A stretch of DNA of 64,000 nt from Actinacidiphila yanglinensis (GTDB taxonomy: Bacteria; Actinomycetota; Actinomycetes; Streptomycetales; Streptomycetaceae): contig NZ_FNVU01000003.1 of NCBI RefSeq assembly GCF_900107965.1, positions 602,045-666,044 of the forward strand, read 5' to 3'. Below, piece after piece: positions 39,681 through 48,576 of the stretch; the stretch's first letter is position 1, and each line of letters starts with the position of its first letter. A model generated the notes under the pieces. It was given only the letters and a program-made list of their open reading frames with translations. It did no database searches and was not told where the DNA came from. The position numbers and the translations under genes were made by a program.

Positions 39681-40891
39681 GTCTGCGGAGCGACGGCCCT
39701 AACGGGCTGCGGTTCGTAGAAGGTTCCGTCCCGGAGCATCGCGAAAAGCACGTCGGCTCGTCGTCTGGCGAGGCAGAGCAGAGCCTGGGTGTGGTGCTTG
39801 CCCTGGGCGATCTTCTTGTCGTAATAGATCCGCGATGCCGGGTCTCCCAGGGCGGCGAACGCGGAGAGGAAGAAAGCCCGTTTGAGCTGCTTGTTTCCTC
39901 TCCTGGAAGGCAGTTCGCCTCGGATCGAGGACCCAGAACTGCGGGTCGCCGGGGCGAGCCCTGCGTAGGCGGCGAGGTGGCCTGCGGTCGGGAAGGTGCT
40001 GCCGTCGCCGACCTCGATCAGGATCCGCGCTCCGGTCCTGACGCCGATTCCCGGCATCGACCTCAGGACCTGTGAAAGAGGGTGGGCCTCCAGCAGTTCC
40101 TCGATCCGCCCTGCCAGCAGCTTCCGCTGGTCAAGCACGGCTGTCAGTGACCCGGCCAGGCTCGGGACGATCAGCGTCGCCGCCTCGGTCCCCGAAACGG
40201 TGACGGTCTGCTCGTCCAAGGCGGCGAAGATCTCTTCAACCAGCCGCTCGGCCATCCGCGGCGCCTTCGGCCGTAACAGCGTCACCAAACAGCGTCGGCC
40301 GGCCTTGCGGATCTGAGCCGGAGACCCGAACCGCTCCAACAGAGCCAGGACGGCCGGGTGCTGCAACCGCAGCGCAAGCACCCGCTCCAACGACGGATGG
40401 ATCTGCGTGAGCAGGCCGTGCAACCGGTTCGCGATCCTGGTCGCTTCGCCAGCCAGGTCGTCGTCGAACCCGACGATCATCTCCAGCTCGGCGATCGTCT
40501 CGTCCTCGCGGTCGATCGCCCGCAGCGTGTGAGGCATCGCGCGGGCTGCGTCCGCGATGATGAACGCGTCCTTCGCATCGGTCTTGGCCTCGCCTGGGTA
40601 GAGGTCGGAGATCCGCCGCATCGTGAGGCCCGGAAGGGAGGCGACGGGGCAGCCCATGTCCCTCGCAACGGCCAGCGGCAGGGCGCCGATCGAGGCCGGC
40701 TGGTCGACCACGACCAGCACTGTTCCGTGCTTGGCCTTCAGCTTGGCGAACAGCTCGCGGAGCTTGGGTTCGGTGTTGGGTAACCGCTTGTCGAATGCCT
40801 TCTGGCCGGCCGGGGTGAGGGCGGTGGCGTGGTGTTCGCCCTTGCCGACGTCCAGGCCGAGGAAGACGTCGATGTCGCCGGTGTCGATCAC
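39677..40891 (-). mobile_element. IS110-family transposase (DEDD recombinase)
   Basis: 404 residues from GTG 40891 (IDTGDIDVFLGLDVGKGEHH); an upstream ATG at 40936 would add 15 residues. The N-terminal RuvC-like domain has FLGLDVGKGEHHATAL, VVVDQPASIGALPLAVARD and YPGEAKTDAKDAFIIADAAR, the DEDD acidic positions. The C-terminal Tnp20 domain has SMPGIGVRTGARILIEVGD, YAGLAPATRSSG and the catalytic-serine region GNKQLKRAFFLSAFA. The frame is intact. Upstream (40892-41100) is a structured non-coding stretch in the place of the bridge RNA. Element ends could not be fixed. Confidence 0.93.
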
Positions 40892-41020
40892 GTGCAGGCC
40901 CCTCCATGACGCCTTCGTCCGGCCTTGCCTCGGCATCGAGCTGCCACACCCACGTTACGGAGAGCTCTTCCGGCTCGGGTGAAGCCGGTGTTCAAGCCCC
41001 TCATCAGCGGTCCGTCGATG

Positions 41021-41090
41021 CCTTCGGGCCCGGTGACACCACCCCCCGGATCATCAACAACAAGGGGGGAAGTCATGCCGGACCCGAAGG
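41021..41090 (-). ncRNA. Candidate IS110 bridge RNA structure
   Basis: Outer arms 41021-41033 and 41078-41090 pair over 13 bases with one G-U; an inner CCCCCC (41042-41047) pairs with GGGGGG (41064-41069), leaving internal loops and a 16-base terminal loop. It lies about 130 bases upstream of the transposase start on the same strand, where IS110-group elements encode the bridge RNA that pairs with donor and target DNA. The fold was found by eye; the RNA's ends are unknown. Confidence 0.45.
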
Positions 41091-41291
41091 CCGGCAGCCC
41101 CATCGCGGAGCCACGAAGACGGTAACGGGGGGGCGGGGGAGGCTGTCGAACCCTGTTTTTCGGGGATTTCCGCAGGTCGTGGGAGTGTGGCTCCCCGACT
41201 CCCCCGTGGGGTGTTGCCGCAGATCAGTACGGGGGAGGCAGGGTGGGGGAGGCGGTGGGGGAGAACTCCCCGCCTCCCCGCCCCTTCCCCG
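41091..41291. other. G-rich repeat-containing intergenic region
   Basis: About 200 bases with repeated GGGGGAG/CTCCCC blocks (for example 41197-41215 and 41230-41285) able to form several competing hairpins. No gene seen. The outer end of the IS110 element probably lies within or just before it. Confidence 0.4.
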
Positions 41292-41784
41292 TTACTCTCC
41301 GTCGATCTCGGCGGTGTCGGTGTCGGTGTTGTCGTTGCGGTCGGCGAGGGCTTCGCGGACCCGGTCGCGGTCGACGACCATCTGCCCGTGGGACTTGCGG
41401 ACCGCGCCGTACGGGTCGAGCAGCCGCTTGCCGGTCGGCCGGCGGTGGTTACGGGTGATCGGGCGGGGCACGGGAGTCAGGCGCAGCAGCTCCGGGCGGG
41501 TGCGGCCGATCGCGTCGACCGCCAGCGCGGTCGTGCGGTCGAACAGGCCGGGGTCGTCGGCGAGGATGTCACGCGCGCAGCAAGCCGCGCGGGCATCGCG
41601 GAGGGCGGCAAACGCCCTCCGCCACTGCTCCAGGGCCGCTTCGCCACCCTCTGCGCACCGGGTCCGTGGGGTATCCGGGGGCCTTGTCACGGTGCATGGG
41701 CAGGACGATGATGCGCCGACGCGCCGTGATCCGTGCGTCGCTGCTGAACCCCCGTGCCAAATACGCCACTCTCTCCGAGCTCAA
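41292..41784 (-). pseudogene. Possible frameshifted hypothetical gene
   Basis: Two overlapping minus frames look like one gene split by a shift near 41680. The upstream frame (ATG 41784) reads RVAYLARGFSSDARITARRR and IIVLPMHRDKAP; the downstream frame (41292-41690) continues AALEQWRRAFAALRDARAAC and DPYGAVRKSHGQMVVDRDRV. The family is not recognised. The downstream piece alone could also be a 132-residue protein. The 238 bases to the NRPS stop hold nothing recognisable. Confidence 0.35.
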
Positions 41785-42022
41785 TTCTGATGATCCGTCA
41801 GGTCGTTGCGCAGTGGGAGGTCACCGGTATTGGTAGCCCTCCCGGTGCGCTGGGATTCTCTGGACGAGGCCGGCGTGGGGGCTTGACGGAGCGCGAGGGG
41901 CGCGCGCGTGTGGTCTCTGGCTGCGCTGGGTGACCATGGTTTCCGCTGACAGGGCGGGGGCGACCTCGGATCGGGGTTGGGCCGGGGGGAATGTCACCTC
42001 TTCGATGGCGGGCCGGCTCACG

Positions 42023-45000
42023 TTACGGGCAGGCTGTGGGCCGCAGTGGACTGTCTTCGGGTGGCTGTTCCGAACGGAGGCCAAGTCGGCGGGCGAGCCC
42101 GGTGACGGTTGGGTTCTCGAACAGCTCGCGCACCGGAAGGTCGACGTCCAGCGCGGCCCGTATCCTGCCGGCCAGCCGGAGGGCCAGCAGTGAATGGCCG
42201 CCGAGTACGAAGAAGTTGTCGTCGGCGCCGACGGAGGGTACGTCGAGTACCTCGGCGAACAGCTTGGTCAGCACCCCCTCTGGGCCTGCGGAGGCCACCC
42301 GGCCGGAACGTGGGGCGAGCAAGGGCGGTAGGACGGCCGCCGTGGTCCGGGACAGGGCGCGATCTCGTGTCGGCGCATCCGGAGCGGACTCCAACTGCGA
42401 GACCACATGGTGCAGGGCGTTGACCAGTGCGGCGCACACCCAGTCGGTGCCGATCGACGGCAGTGCCTGGGCGTCGAGCAGGAAGCCGTCGCCGGAGTCG
42501 TCGACCGACAGGAAGACGGGGTAGTTCGTCCGCTCCTCGCCCGCCAGGAGCGTGATGCCCGTCAGTATCTCGGTCACCCCTGGTTCGAACACGAGGGACG
42601 TGGCGTGCCGGTAGTTCAGGACGGTCGTGAACAGCGGCAGTCCGGCATCGAGCCCTCCGCACCGCTGTGCCCGTGCCAGCGAGGCGTGTTCGTGGCGTAG
42701 GAGCTCGGCCAGGAGCCGGTGCGTGTCGCGCACGCACGCGGCGACGTCTCGCGTCCCCGCCGCCACACGTACCGGCAGCGTGTTGATGAAGGTGCCGATT
42801 CCTCGCTGCGCGTCGGCGCCGACCCGCCCGAACAGCACGGTGCCGAACACCGCGTCGTCGTTGCCGGTGGTGCGTGCCAGCGCCCTTCCCCAGGCGACGT
42901 GGAAGAGGGTCGCCGGCGAGACCCCCGCCGCCCGCGCCGTCTCCCGTACCCGCGCGGCCAGCTCCGTGTCGAGCCACGTGCGTGCCTCGTCGACGCCGAT
43001 GCCGTTTCCCCGCACGTCCAGTACACCGAACGGCGCTGTCGGCGCGTCCACCCCGTCCAGCATCCGCCGGAAGAACTCGTCGTGCTCCGCCTCCTGCGTG
43101 TCGAGGACCGACCGGGCGACAACAGTGCGGTACGGCACGGGCTCCGGCAGCCGCCCACCGGAGCCCGCCATGTGCGCGCCGATCTCGGCGAACAGCAACT
43201 GCAGCGAGGTGTTGTCGTCCACCAAGTGGTGCAACAGCAGCGAGACGAGCCAGCGCCCGTGTTCCACGTCGAACATGGTGGAGACCCTCAGCAGCGGTGC
43301 CGTGTCGAGAGCCATCCGATACCGGCGCGCGTCGACCGCGCCCACCAGGTCCGCGGCCGAGCCGGGCCCGAGCCACCGGACCGGCAGCTCCACGTGCCGC
43401 CGAACCACCTGGACCGGCAGCGGGAGTCCCTTCCAGACCACGGCGGTTCGTAGGACGTCGTGACGCTCGACGGCCTTCCGCAGTGCGTCGAGGAACGCGT
43501 CGAGCCGCTCCCGCGAGTCGACGGCCAGCAGCCCGGAGATCACGTACGGGTCGCCGTCCCGCGCCATGGCATGGTGGAAGAGCATGCCTTCCTGGAGGGG
43601 GGTCAGTGGATAGATGTCCTGCACGCCCGCCGCTCCCTCCGGGACGGTGGCCAGCACCCGGTCGATCTCGCCCTGGGTCAGTGCGACCAACGGCAGCGTT
43701 TCCGGGGTGATCACTCTGGTTCCGAGAGTCACCAGGTTCGGCGGCACGTCCGTCCCGGCGCCCGGTGCGCCGAGCGCCAGGGCGAGACCGGCGGCGGTCG
43801 GTGCCGAGAACACCGCGCGGACGTCCAGCCGCATACCCTGGGCGCGCAACGTCTCCACCAGCTGCACCACCAGCAGGGAATGGCCGCCCAGTTCGAAGAA
43901 GTTGTCGTCGACACCGACACGGTCGACGCCGAGGACCCGCGCGAACGCCGTGCACAGCAGCTCCTCGTCCGGCGTGGACGCCTCCCGGCGTGCGTGGCCG
44001 TCCCGTGCTGCGGCGTAGTCGGGAGCAGGCAGCCCCGCCCGGTCGAGTTTTCCGTTGACCGTGAGCGGGAGGGCGGGCAGCTCGACGAAGGCGGCGGGCA
44101 CCATGTGCGCGGGCAGGGCCGCCGCAACCCAGGCCCGCAATTCGCCGGCGTCGAGGGCGCCGGCCGGCGCGGCCGAGGTCGTCGGCACCGCCGACGTTGC
44201 GTAGCCGACGAGGCGCCGGTCGCCGGGAGAGTCCTCGCGTACGACGACCACGGCCGCGCCGACCGTGGGGTGGGCGGCGAGCCGCGCCTCCACCTCGCCG
44301 GGCTCGATCCGGAATCCCCGCACCTTGACCTGCGAGTCGGAGCGCCGGAGGTACTCAAGACGCCCCTCCCGGTTCCATCGCACGACGTCACCTGTCCGGT
44401 ACATGCGCCGGTCCTGTTCCCCGAACGGACAGGCGACGAAACGCTCCGCCGTCAGGCCGGGGCGCTCCAGGTAGCCGCGCGCGAGCTGGGCACCCGCCAG
44501 ATGGAGCTCGCCCGCCACACCCACCGGCACCGGACGCAGCCGCGCGTCCAGTACGTACGCCTCGAGGCCGGCCAACGGCGTGCCGATCACGCTCGCCCGC
44601 GCCGAGCCGGACTCCACCGGGAGTTCCTGGTACGTCGCGTGGACCGTCGTCTCGGTGATTCCGTACATGTTCACCAGACGCGGCGACCGTTCACCGTGCC
44701 GTACGAACCAGCCCTCGAGACGCGCATGGTCCAGTGCCTCGCCGCCGAGGATCACCGTGCGCAGCACCAGCCGCGCCGACAGCTCCGGCTCCTCTTCGTC
44801 GGCGCGCACCAACTGGTGGAAGGCCGAGGGGGTCTGGTTCAGCACCGTGACCTGTTCACGCACCAGCAATGCAAGGACCTGCGCAGGCGAGCGCGAGACC
44901 GGGAACGGTACGACGACGAGCCGACCGCCGTGCAGCAATGCCCCCCACATCTCCCACACGGAGAAGTCGAAGGCGAACGAGTGGAACAGCGTCCACACAT

Positions 45001-46939
45001 CGTCCGGACCGAACGCGAAGCGCTCACGAGTCGCCGCGAACAGACTCACGACACTGCCGTGCGTCACGGTGACCCCCTTCGGCCGCCCCGTCGAACCGGA
45101 CGTGAAGATCACGTAGGCCAGTTGGCCCGCGTCCACGCCCGGCGTGAGGTTCGCCCCGCTCAGTTCCGCCAGCCGCTCGGACGTCCCCGGATCGTCCGGC
45201 ACCACGACGGGCACCCCGCCCGCGATTGTGCCGGCGGACGGGGTGTCGGTCACAGCCAGCAGAGGCGTGGAGCCCTCCAGCAAGGAGGCGATGCGCTCGC
45301 GCGGGTAGCCGGGATCGATCGGGATGTAGGCCGCGCCGGCCTTCAGCGTCGCCAGGATCGCCACCACCAGTCCGGCGGAACGCTCCATCGCGACGGCCAC
45401 GCGCGTGCCGGGCCCCGCACCCCGGGACCGCAGCAGGCGCGCGAGCCGGTTGGCCCGCGCGTTCAACTCTCCGTACGACAGCGACTCCGCGCCATGCGTC
45501 AGCGCCGTTGCTTCCGGAGCGCGTGCCACCTGCGCCTCGAAGAGCTCGGGCAGCGCCCCTCCGGACACCGGCAGGGCCGGGGGGCTGCCCAGGTCCAGGA
45601 CATGATCGCGTTCGGTGGCGCCCAGCAGTTCCGCGTCGCCCACTGTCGCGTCCGCCCCTGACCGCACAGCCCAGTCCAGCACCCGGCGAAACCTGTCGGC
45701 GTGCTCGGCGACGTCGTCCGCGTCGTACCTGTCGGAGGCGGCCTCGACGACGATCTCGATACCGTCGGCGCCCCATCTGTCGTACACGGCGAGCGACACG
45801 TCGTCCACCGGCCCGTTCGACAGGTTCCGGCTGCTGAGTTCGCATCCGCCGAAGGACGCCGCGGAATGGTCGAACGACATCACGTTCACGCGGAAGTCGG
45901 CGAGACCGCCCCGCTCCACAAGCCGCAGGTCGCGCAGCATGTCCTCGTAGCGATAGCGCTGGTGCCGCAGCCCGTGCCGCACCGACGCCGTGACCTCCCG
46001 CACCACCTCGCCCAGCGGCATGCCGTCCTGCACATGGCAGCGAACGGGAAGGATGTTCGAGGTCATACCAGGTATTCGCAGCCGCCGGGCCCCCGAGCGG
46101 CCGAGCACGGGTATGCCCACGAGAAAGTCCTCAGCCCCGGTGACGCGGTGCGCGTACACAGCGGAGGCGGCGATGACAAGGCCGGACAAGCTCGTCCTCA
46201 GCCCCCGTGCCGCCTTGCGCAGCGTCTCCGCCCCGGCCGGACCGATCTGGCGTGTCGCACGCACCGTTGCCCCTGAACGGGGACCCGCTGTTCCGCGTCC
46301 CCCGAAGTCGAGCGGCGCGGGCGGCTGGGCGAGCGTCTCCTTCCAGTACGCCTCGTCCGAAGCGCGGTCCGACGAGGCGCGGTACACCCCCTCGTCCTCG
46401 AACAGGACGGAAAGCGGGGCCAGTTGTCCCTCGTCCGGGTCGCCGCCGATTGTCAACGCGTCGTAGACCTGTGCGACCCGGGCCAGGATGACCGAACCGC
46501 TGAACCCGTCGACGGCGATGTGATGGCAGCGCTGGTAGTAGAAGTAGTGGCCGTCACCTGCGGTGAAGAACGCCACGTTGAACAGCGGGCCCTCCCGGAG
46601 ATCAACGGGACGCCCCACGTCGGCCCGCATCCACTCCTCGGCCGCCGCACGCGGGTCCCCCGCGCCGCTGACGTCCACCCGGTGCAACGTCCAGTCGTCG
46701 CGGTCTCCCACGACCTGCCACACATCCGCGCCGTCGCCACCGAACCGCAGATGGAACGCGTCGACCTCGCGCAGCGCCCTCCGCAGCCCTTCCTCGAACA
46801 GAGCGGGATCCAACGGGCCTCGGAACTCGAAGTATTCGCCCACGTTGTATCGAGGGTCGCCGGGGGCTAACTGCTGAGCGTGCCAGATCCCCAACTGCCC
46901 AGCCATCAATCCCTCCCGGCTCTTTCCGCGTTCCACCAT
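42023..46939 (-). CDS. Orphan NRPS, C-A-T-C-T, predicted threonine loading
   Basis: 1638 residues from ATG 46939 (GAGGGAG upstream). Order: condensation domain (about 10-440, CHHIAVDGFS intact, EntF-like opening GQLGIWHAQQLAPGDPRYNV); adenylation domain (about 460-950, AYVIFTSGSTGRPKG); carrier domain (GGHSLL, serine 1021); second condensation domain (about 1110-1520); second carrier domain (GGHSLL, serine 1583). Pocket residues, with D at 658, F 659 and W 662, read D-F-W-N-I-G-M-V-H, plus the usual core lysine: the classical threonine code. The second C domain has HHAMARDGD near its start, like the extended His motif of dual condensation/epimerization domains, and HHLVDDN (from residue 1237) in place of HHxxxDG. 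There is no second A, no thioesterase and no MbtH. Confidence 0.9.
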   Translation of the reverse strand: MVERGKSREGLMAGQLGIWHAQQLAPGDPRYNVGEYFEFRGPLDPALFEEGLRRALREVDAFHLRFGGDGADVWQVVGDRDDWTLHRVDVSGAGDPRAAAEEWMRADVGRPVDLREGPLFNVAFFTAGDGHYFYYQRCHHIAVDGFSGSVILARVAQVYDALTIGGDPDEGQLAPLSVLFEDEGVYRASSDRASDEAYWKETLAQPPAPLDFGGRGTAGPRSGATVRATRQIGPAGAETLRKAARGLRTSLSGLVIAASAVYAHRVTGAEDFLVGIPVLGRSGARRLRIPGMTSNILPVRCHVQDGMPLGEVVREVTASVRHGLRHQRYRYEDMLRDLRLVERGGLADFRVNVMSFDHSAASFGGCELSSRNLSNGPVDDVSLAVYDRWGADGIEIVVEAASDRYDADDVAEHADRFRRVLDWAVRSGADATVGDAELLGATERDHVLDLGSPPALPVSGGALPELFEAQVARAPEATALTHGAESLSYGELNARANRLARLLRSRGAGPGTRVAVAMERSAGLVVAILATLKAGAAYIPIDPGYPRERIASLLEGSTPLLAVTDTPSAGTIAGGVPVVVPDDPGTSERLAELSGANLTPGVDAGQLAYVIFTSGSTGRPKGVTVTHGSVVSLFAATRERFAFGPDDVWTLFHSFAFDFSVWEMWGALLHGGRLVVVPFPVSRSPAQVLALLVREQVTVLNQTPSAFHQLVRADEEEPELSARLVLRTVILGGEALDHARLEGWFVRHGERSPRLVNMYGITETTVHATYQELPVESGSARASVIGTPLAGLEAYVLDARLRPVPVGVAGELHLAGAQLARGYLERPGLTAERFVACPFGEQDRRMYRTGDVVRWNREGRLEYLRRSDSQVKVRGFRIEPGEVEARLAAHPTVGAAVVVVREDSPGDRRLVGYATSAVPTTSAAPAGALDAGELRAWVAAALPAHMVPAAFVELPALPLTVNGKLDRAGLPAPDYAAARDGHARREASTPDEELLCTAFARVLGVDRVGVDDNFFELGGHSLLVVQLVETLRAQGMRLDVRAVFSAPTAAGLALALGAPGAGTDVPPNLVTLGTRVITPETLPLVALTQGEIDRVLATVPEGAAGVQDIYPLTPLQEGMLFHHAMARDGDPYVISGLLAVDSRERLDAFLDALRKAVERHDVLRTAVVWKGLPLPVQVVRRHVELPVRWLGPGSAADLVGAVDARRYRMALDTAPLLRVSTMFDVEHGRWLVSLLLHHLVDDNTSLQLLFAEIGAHMAGSGGRLPEPVPYRTVVARSVLDTQEAEHDEFFRRMLDGVDAPTAPFGVLDVRGNGIGVDEARTWLDTELAARVRETARAAGVSPATLFHVAWGRALARTTGNDDAVFGTVLFGRVGADAQRGIGTFINTLPVRVAAGTRDVAACVRDTHRLLAELLRHEHASLARAQRCGGLDAGLPLFTTVLNYRHATSLVFEPGVTEILTGITLLAGEERTNYPVFLSVDDSGDGFLLDAQALPSIGTDWVCAALVNALHHVVSQLESAPDAPTRDRALSRTTAAVLPPLLAPRSGRVASAGPEGVLTKLFAEVLDVPSVGADDNFFVLGGHSLLALRLAGRIRAALDVDLPVRELFENPTVTGLARRLGLRSEQPPEDSPLRPTACP

Positions 46940-46974
46940 GTAAATCTCCCTCAACATCACTGGTACAAAAGGGT

Positions 46975-47346
46975 GGGTCCGAGTATGCCTGCTGAACCGT
47001 TCCGGGTCTGGGGAGACTCTCGATCTTGACCGTGACCTGGTGCTTCTTGTCGGCCAGGTAGCAGTCGGCTTGGTATTCTGCGGGCGGGATGTGGCCTATT
47101 TCACAGTGCAGGCGGTGGTGGTTGTACCAGTCGAGGCGGCGGTCAGTTCGACGTCGGACAGGGTCTTCCAGGATCGGCGGGGCTTGACCGGTTCGGTCGT
47201 GAACAGGCCGATCGTGGATTCCATCAGGGCGTTGTCCCATGCGTTGCCGACAGATCCGGTAGAGGCCGCGATACCCACCCGCTGAAGGTGTTCAGTCGGG
47301 GCGAAAGAGGTGGATTGCGACCCGGCATCGCTGTGACGAATCACGT
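46975..47346 (-). pseudogene. IS3-family transposase fragment, frameshifted
   Basis: The upstream part reads IRHSDAGSQSTSFAPTEHLQ, then VGIAASTGSVGNAWDNALME, the DDE integrase core of IS3 ORFB; a frameshift near 47145 leads to RRLDWYNHHRLHCEIGHIPP and AEYQADCYLADKK, the ORFB C-terminus. The normal stop is lost and the frame runs toward the NRPS start. The 5' part of the element is replaced at about 47346 by an unrelated gene fragment. Confidence 0.82.
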
Positions 47347-47422
47347 GGCTGAGGCGCAGAAAATCGCGCCCGTGGTCTGCGTGCAGAACTCCTACGGCCT
47401 GGACTGGCGCCGTGCCGACGAG
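47347..47422 (+). pseudogene. Aldo/keto reductase fragment
   Basis: About 25 codons reading AEAQKIAPVVCVQNSYGLDW, the conserved strand of aldo/keto reductases carrying the VQN motif. It is sandwiched between IS3 and IS1380 fragments, with no start and no catalytic Asp-Tyr-Lys-His. A relic of a gene disrupted by insertions. Confidence 0.55.
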
Positions 47423-47605
47423 AGCGGGCTGGGAAACCCCGCCTCTGGGAGCCCCCTCCACCTGCGCCTGCGCCTGTGCTCCGTCGCAGCCCAACTCGTC
47501 ACCACCGGCCGCCGCCGGCACCTGAGATTCACCCGCCACTGGCCCTGGACGGATGTGATCACCAGCGCTGTCCAGCGACTCGACGCACTGCCGAACCCTG
47601 ACTGA
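47423..47605 (+). pseudogene. IS1380-family transposase C-terminal fragment
   Basis: The frame reads LRLRLCSVAAQLVTTGRRRH, then LRFTRHWPWTDVITSAVQRL and ends DALPNPD before TGA at 47603-47605. This is the C-terminal tail of IS1380-type DDE transposases. The upstream catalytic domain is missing. Confidence 0.7.
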
Positions 47606-48054
47606 CCAGCAGCAACGACCTGTCCCGACGAACTCGAACCACCCACCGGAGCCGTGGGACCCCCGCGCACACCCGATGCGACAGCCGGGCCACCGGTCTA
47701 CCCATCACCGACCCGACAGGCCGAAACGGGCTGCCGGAGAATCCGACGGCCCGTCACGAAAGATCGAGGCTGGTGTGCGTGTGTGAAGTGTGCTCGGCAG
47801 GCCACTTCCAGCAACGATGCCTTGCTCCGCCGCTTGAACTGCCCGGTCCACGGCCCGAGGTCATCCACCGCAGGTCCTGGGAGATCTTCGTCAGTCGGCC
47901 GGCGATGATTCGCAGCTGTCCGCTGGGGTCATCGATGCCGTGCTTCCGGTTGGCACCGGACAGTATCGACGCCTGTGACCCAGGTCTCAGTGCGGCCGTG
48001 CAGCGGACGGGGCGGTATTCACGTTGAGGAGAGGTGACAGGAAGGGGGGAGCGT
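47606..48054. other. Intergenic region, IS tail and sigma-factor upstream region
   Basis: 449 bases. The first 160 or so probably belong to the 3' end of the IS1380 element. The rest has short open frames without recognisable content and ends in the sigma-factor leader (GAAGGGGGGAG before the ATG). The sigma gene's promoter should be in the last 100 bases. Confidence 0.45.
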
Positions 48055-48576
48055 ATGGAGACCGACTTTCAGGCTTTCGTCGCCGCGAGGTCGACCGCGC
48101 TGTTCCGGGGCGCCTTCGTCCTGACGGGCAACCGTGAGGCAGCGGAGGACCTGGTCCAGGAGACCCTGGAGCGCGCCTGCCGCAAGTGGCGCCGTATCGC
48201 CGGGCAGGAGGCTCCGGAACTCTATGTGCGGCGGATCATGGTGAATTTGGCCAACGACCGCTGGCGCAGGTTCCGCCGTCTGGCTATGGCCTCCGATCCG
48301 GAAAGCGGCGACAAAGCCGCCCCGGGAGACGAGTTCGAGCAGGTGGACAGCCGGGACCAGTTGGTGCGTGCCCTGCAACAACTGCCCATGCGAATGCGCA
48401 CGGTCGTGGTGCTGCGGTACTTCCACGACCTCTCCGACACTGAGATCGCAGCCGATCTGGACATCTCACCCAGCACGGTGCGCTCCCAGCTCGCTCGCGG
48501 AATCGAGAAGCTCAGAGGCCAGCTCCCCGTACGCTCCGCCCCTTCATCACGGCAGCACACGGAAGGAATCCGATGA
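48055..48576 (+). CDS. SigE-family ECF-like sigma factor
   Basis: 173 residues. Region 2 reads RGAFVLTGNREAAEDLVQET and LERACRKWRRIAG; region 4 reads ALQQLPMRMRTVVVLRYFHD, LSDTEIAADLDISPSTVRSQ and LARGIEKLRG. This fits the actinobacterial SigE-like (SigE/SCO-type ECF) group. It directs RNA polymerase to an unknown set of promoters. The stop overlaps the next start as ATGA; the following membrane protein is therefore a likely regulator of it. Confidence 0.93.
   Translation: METDFQAFVAARSTALFRGAFVLTGNREAAEDLVQETLERACRKWRRIAGQEAPELYVRRIMVNLANDRWRRFRRLAMASDPESGDKAAPGDEFEQVDSRDQLVRALQQLPMRMRTVVVLRYFHDLSDTEIAADLDISPSTVRSQLARGIEKLRGQLPVRSAPSSRQHTEGIR

Noticed and set aside
42018..43955. Minus frame of 645 codons inside the NRPS
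   Set aside because: Shadow in another frame of the second condensation and carrier domains.
47773..48027. 84-codon frame with cysteines before the sigma factor
   Set aside because: No ribosome-binding site, no recognisable family, and position in an IS tail; treated as non-coding.
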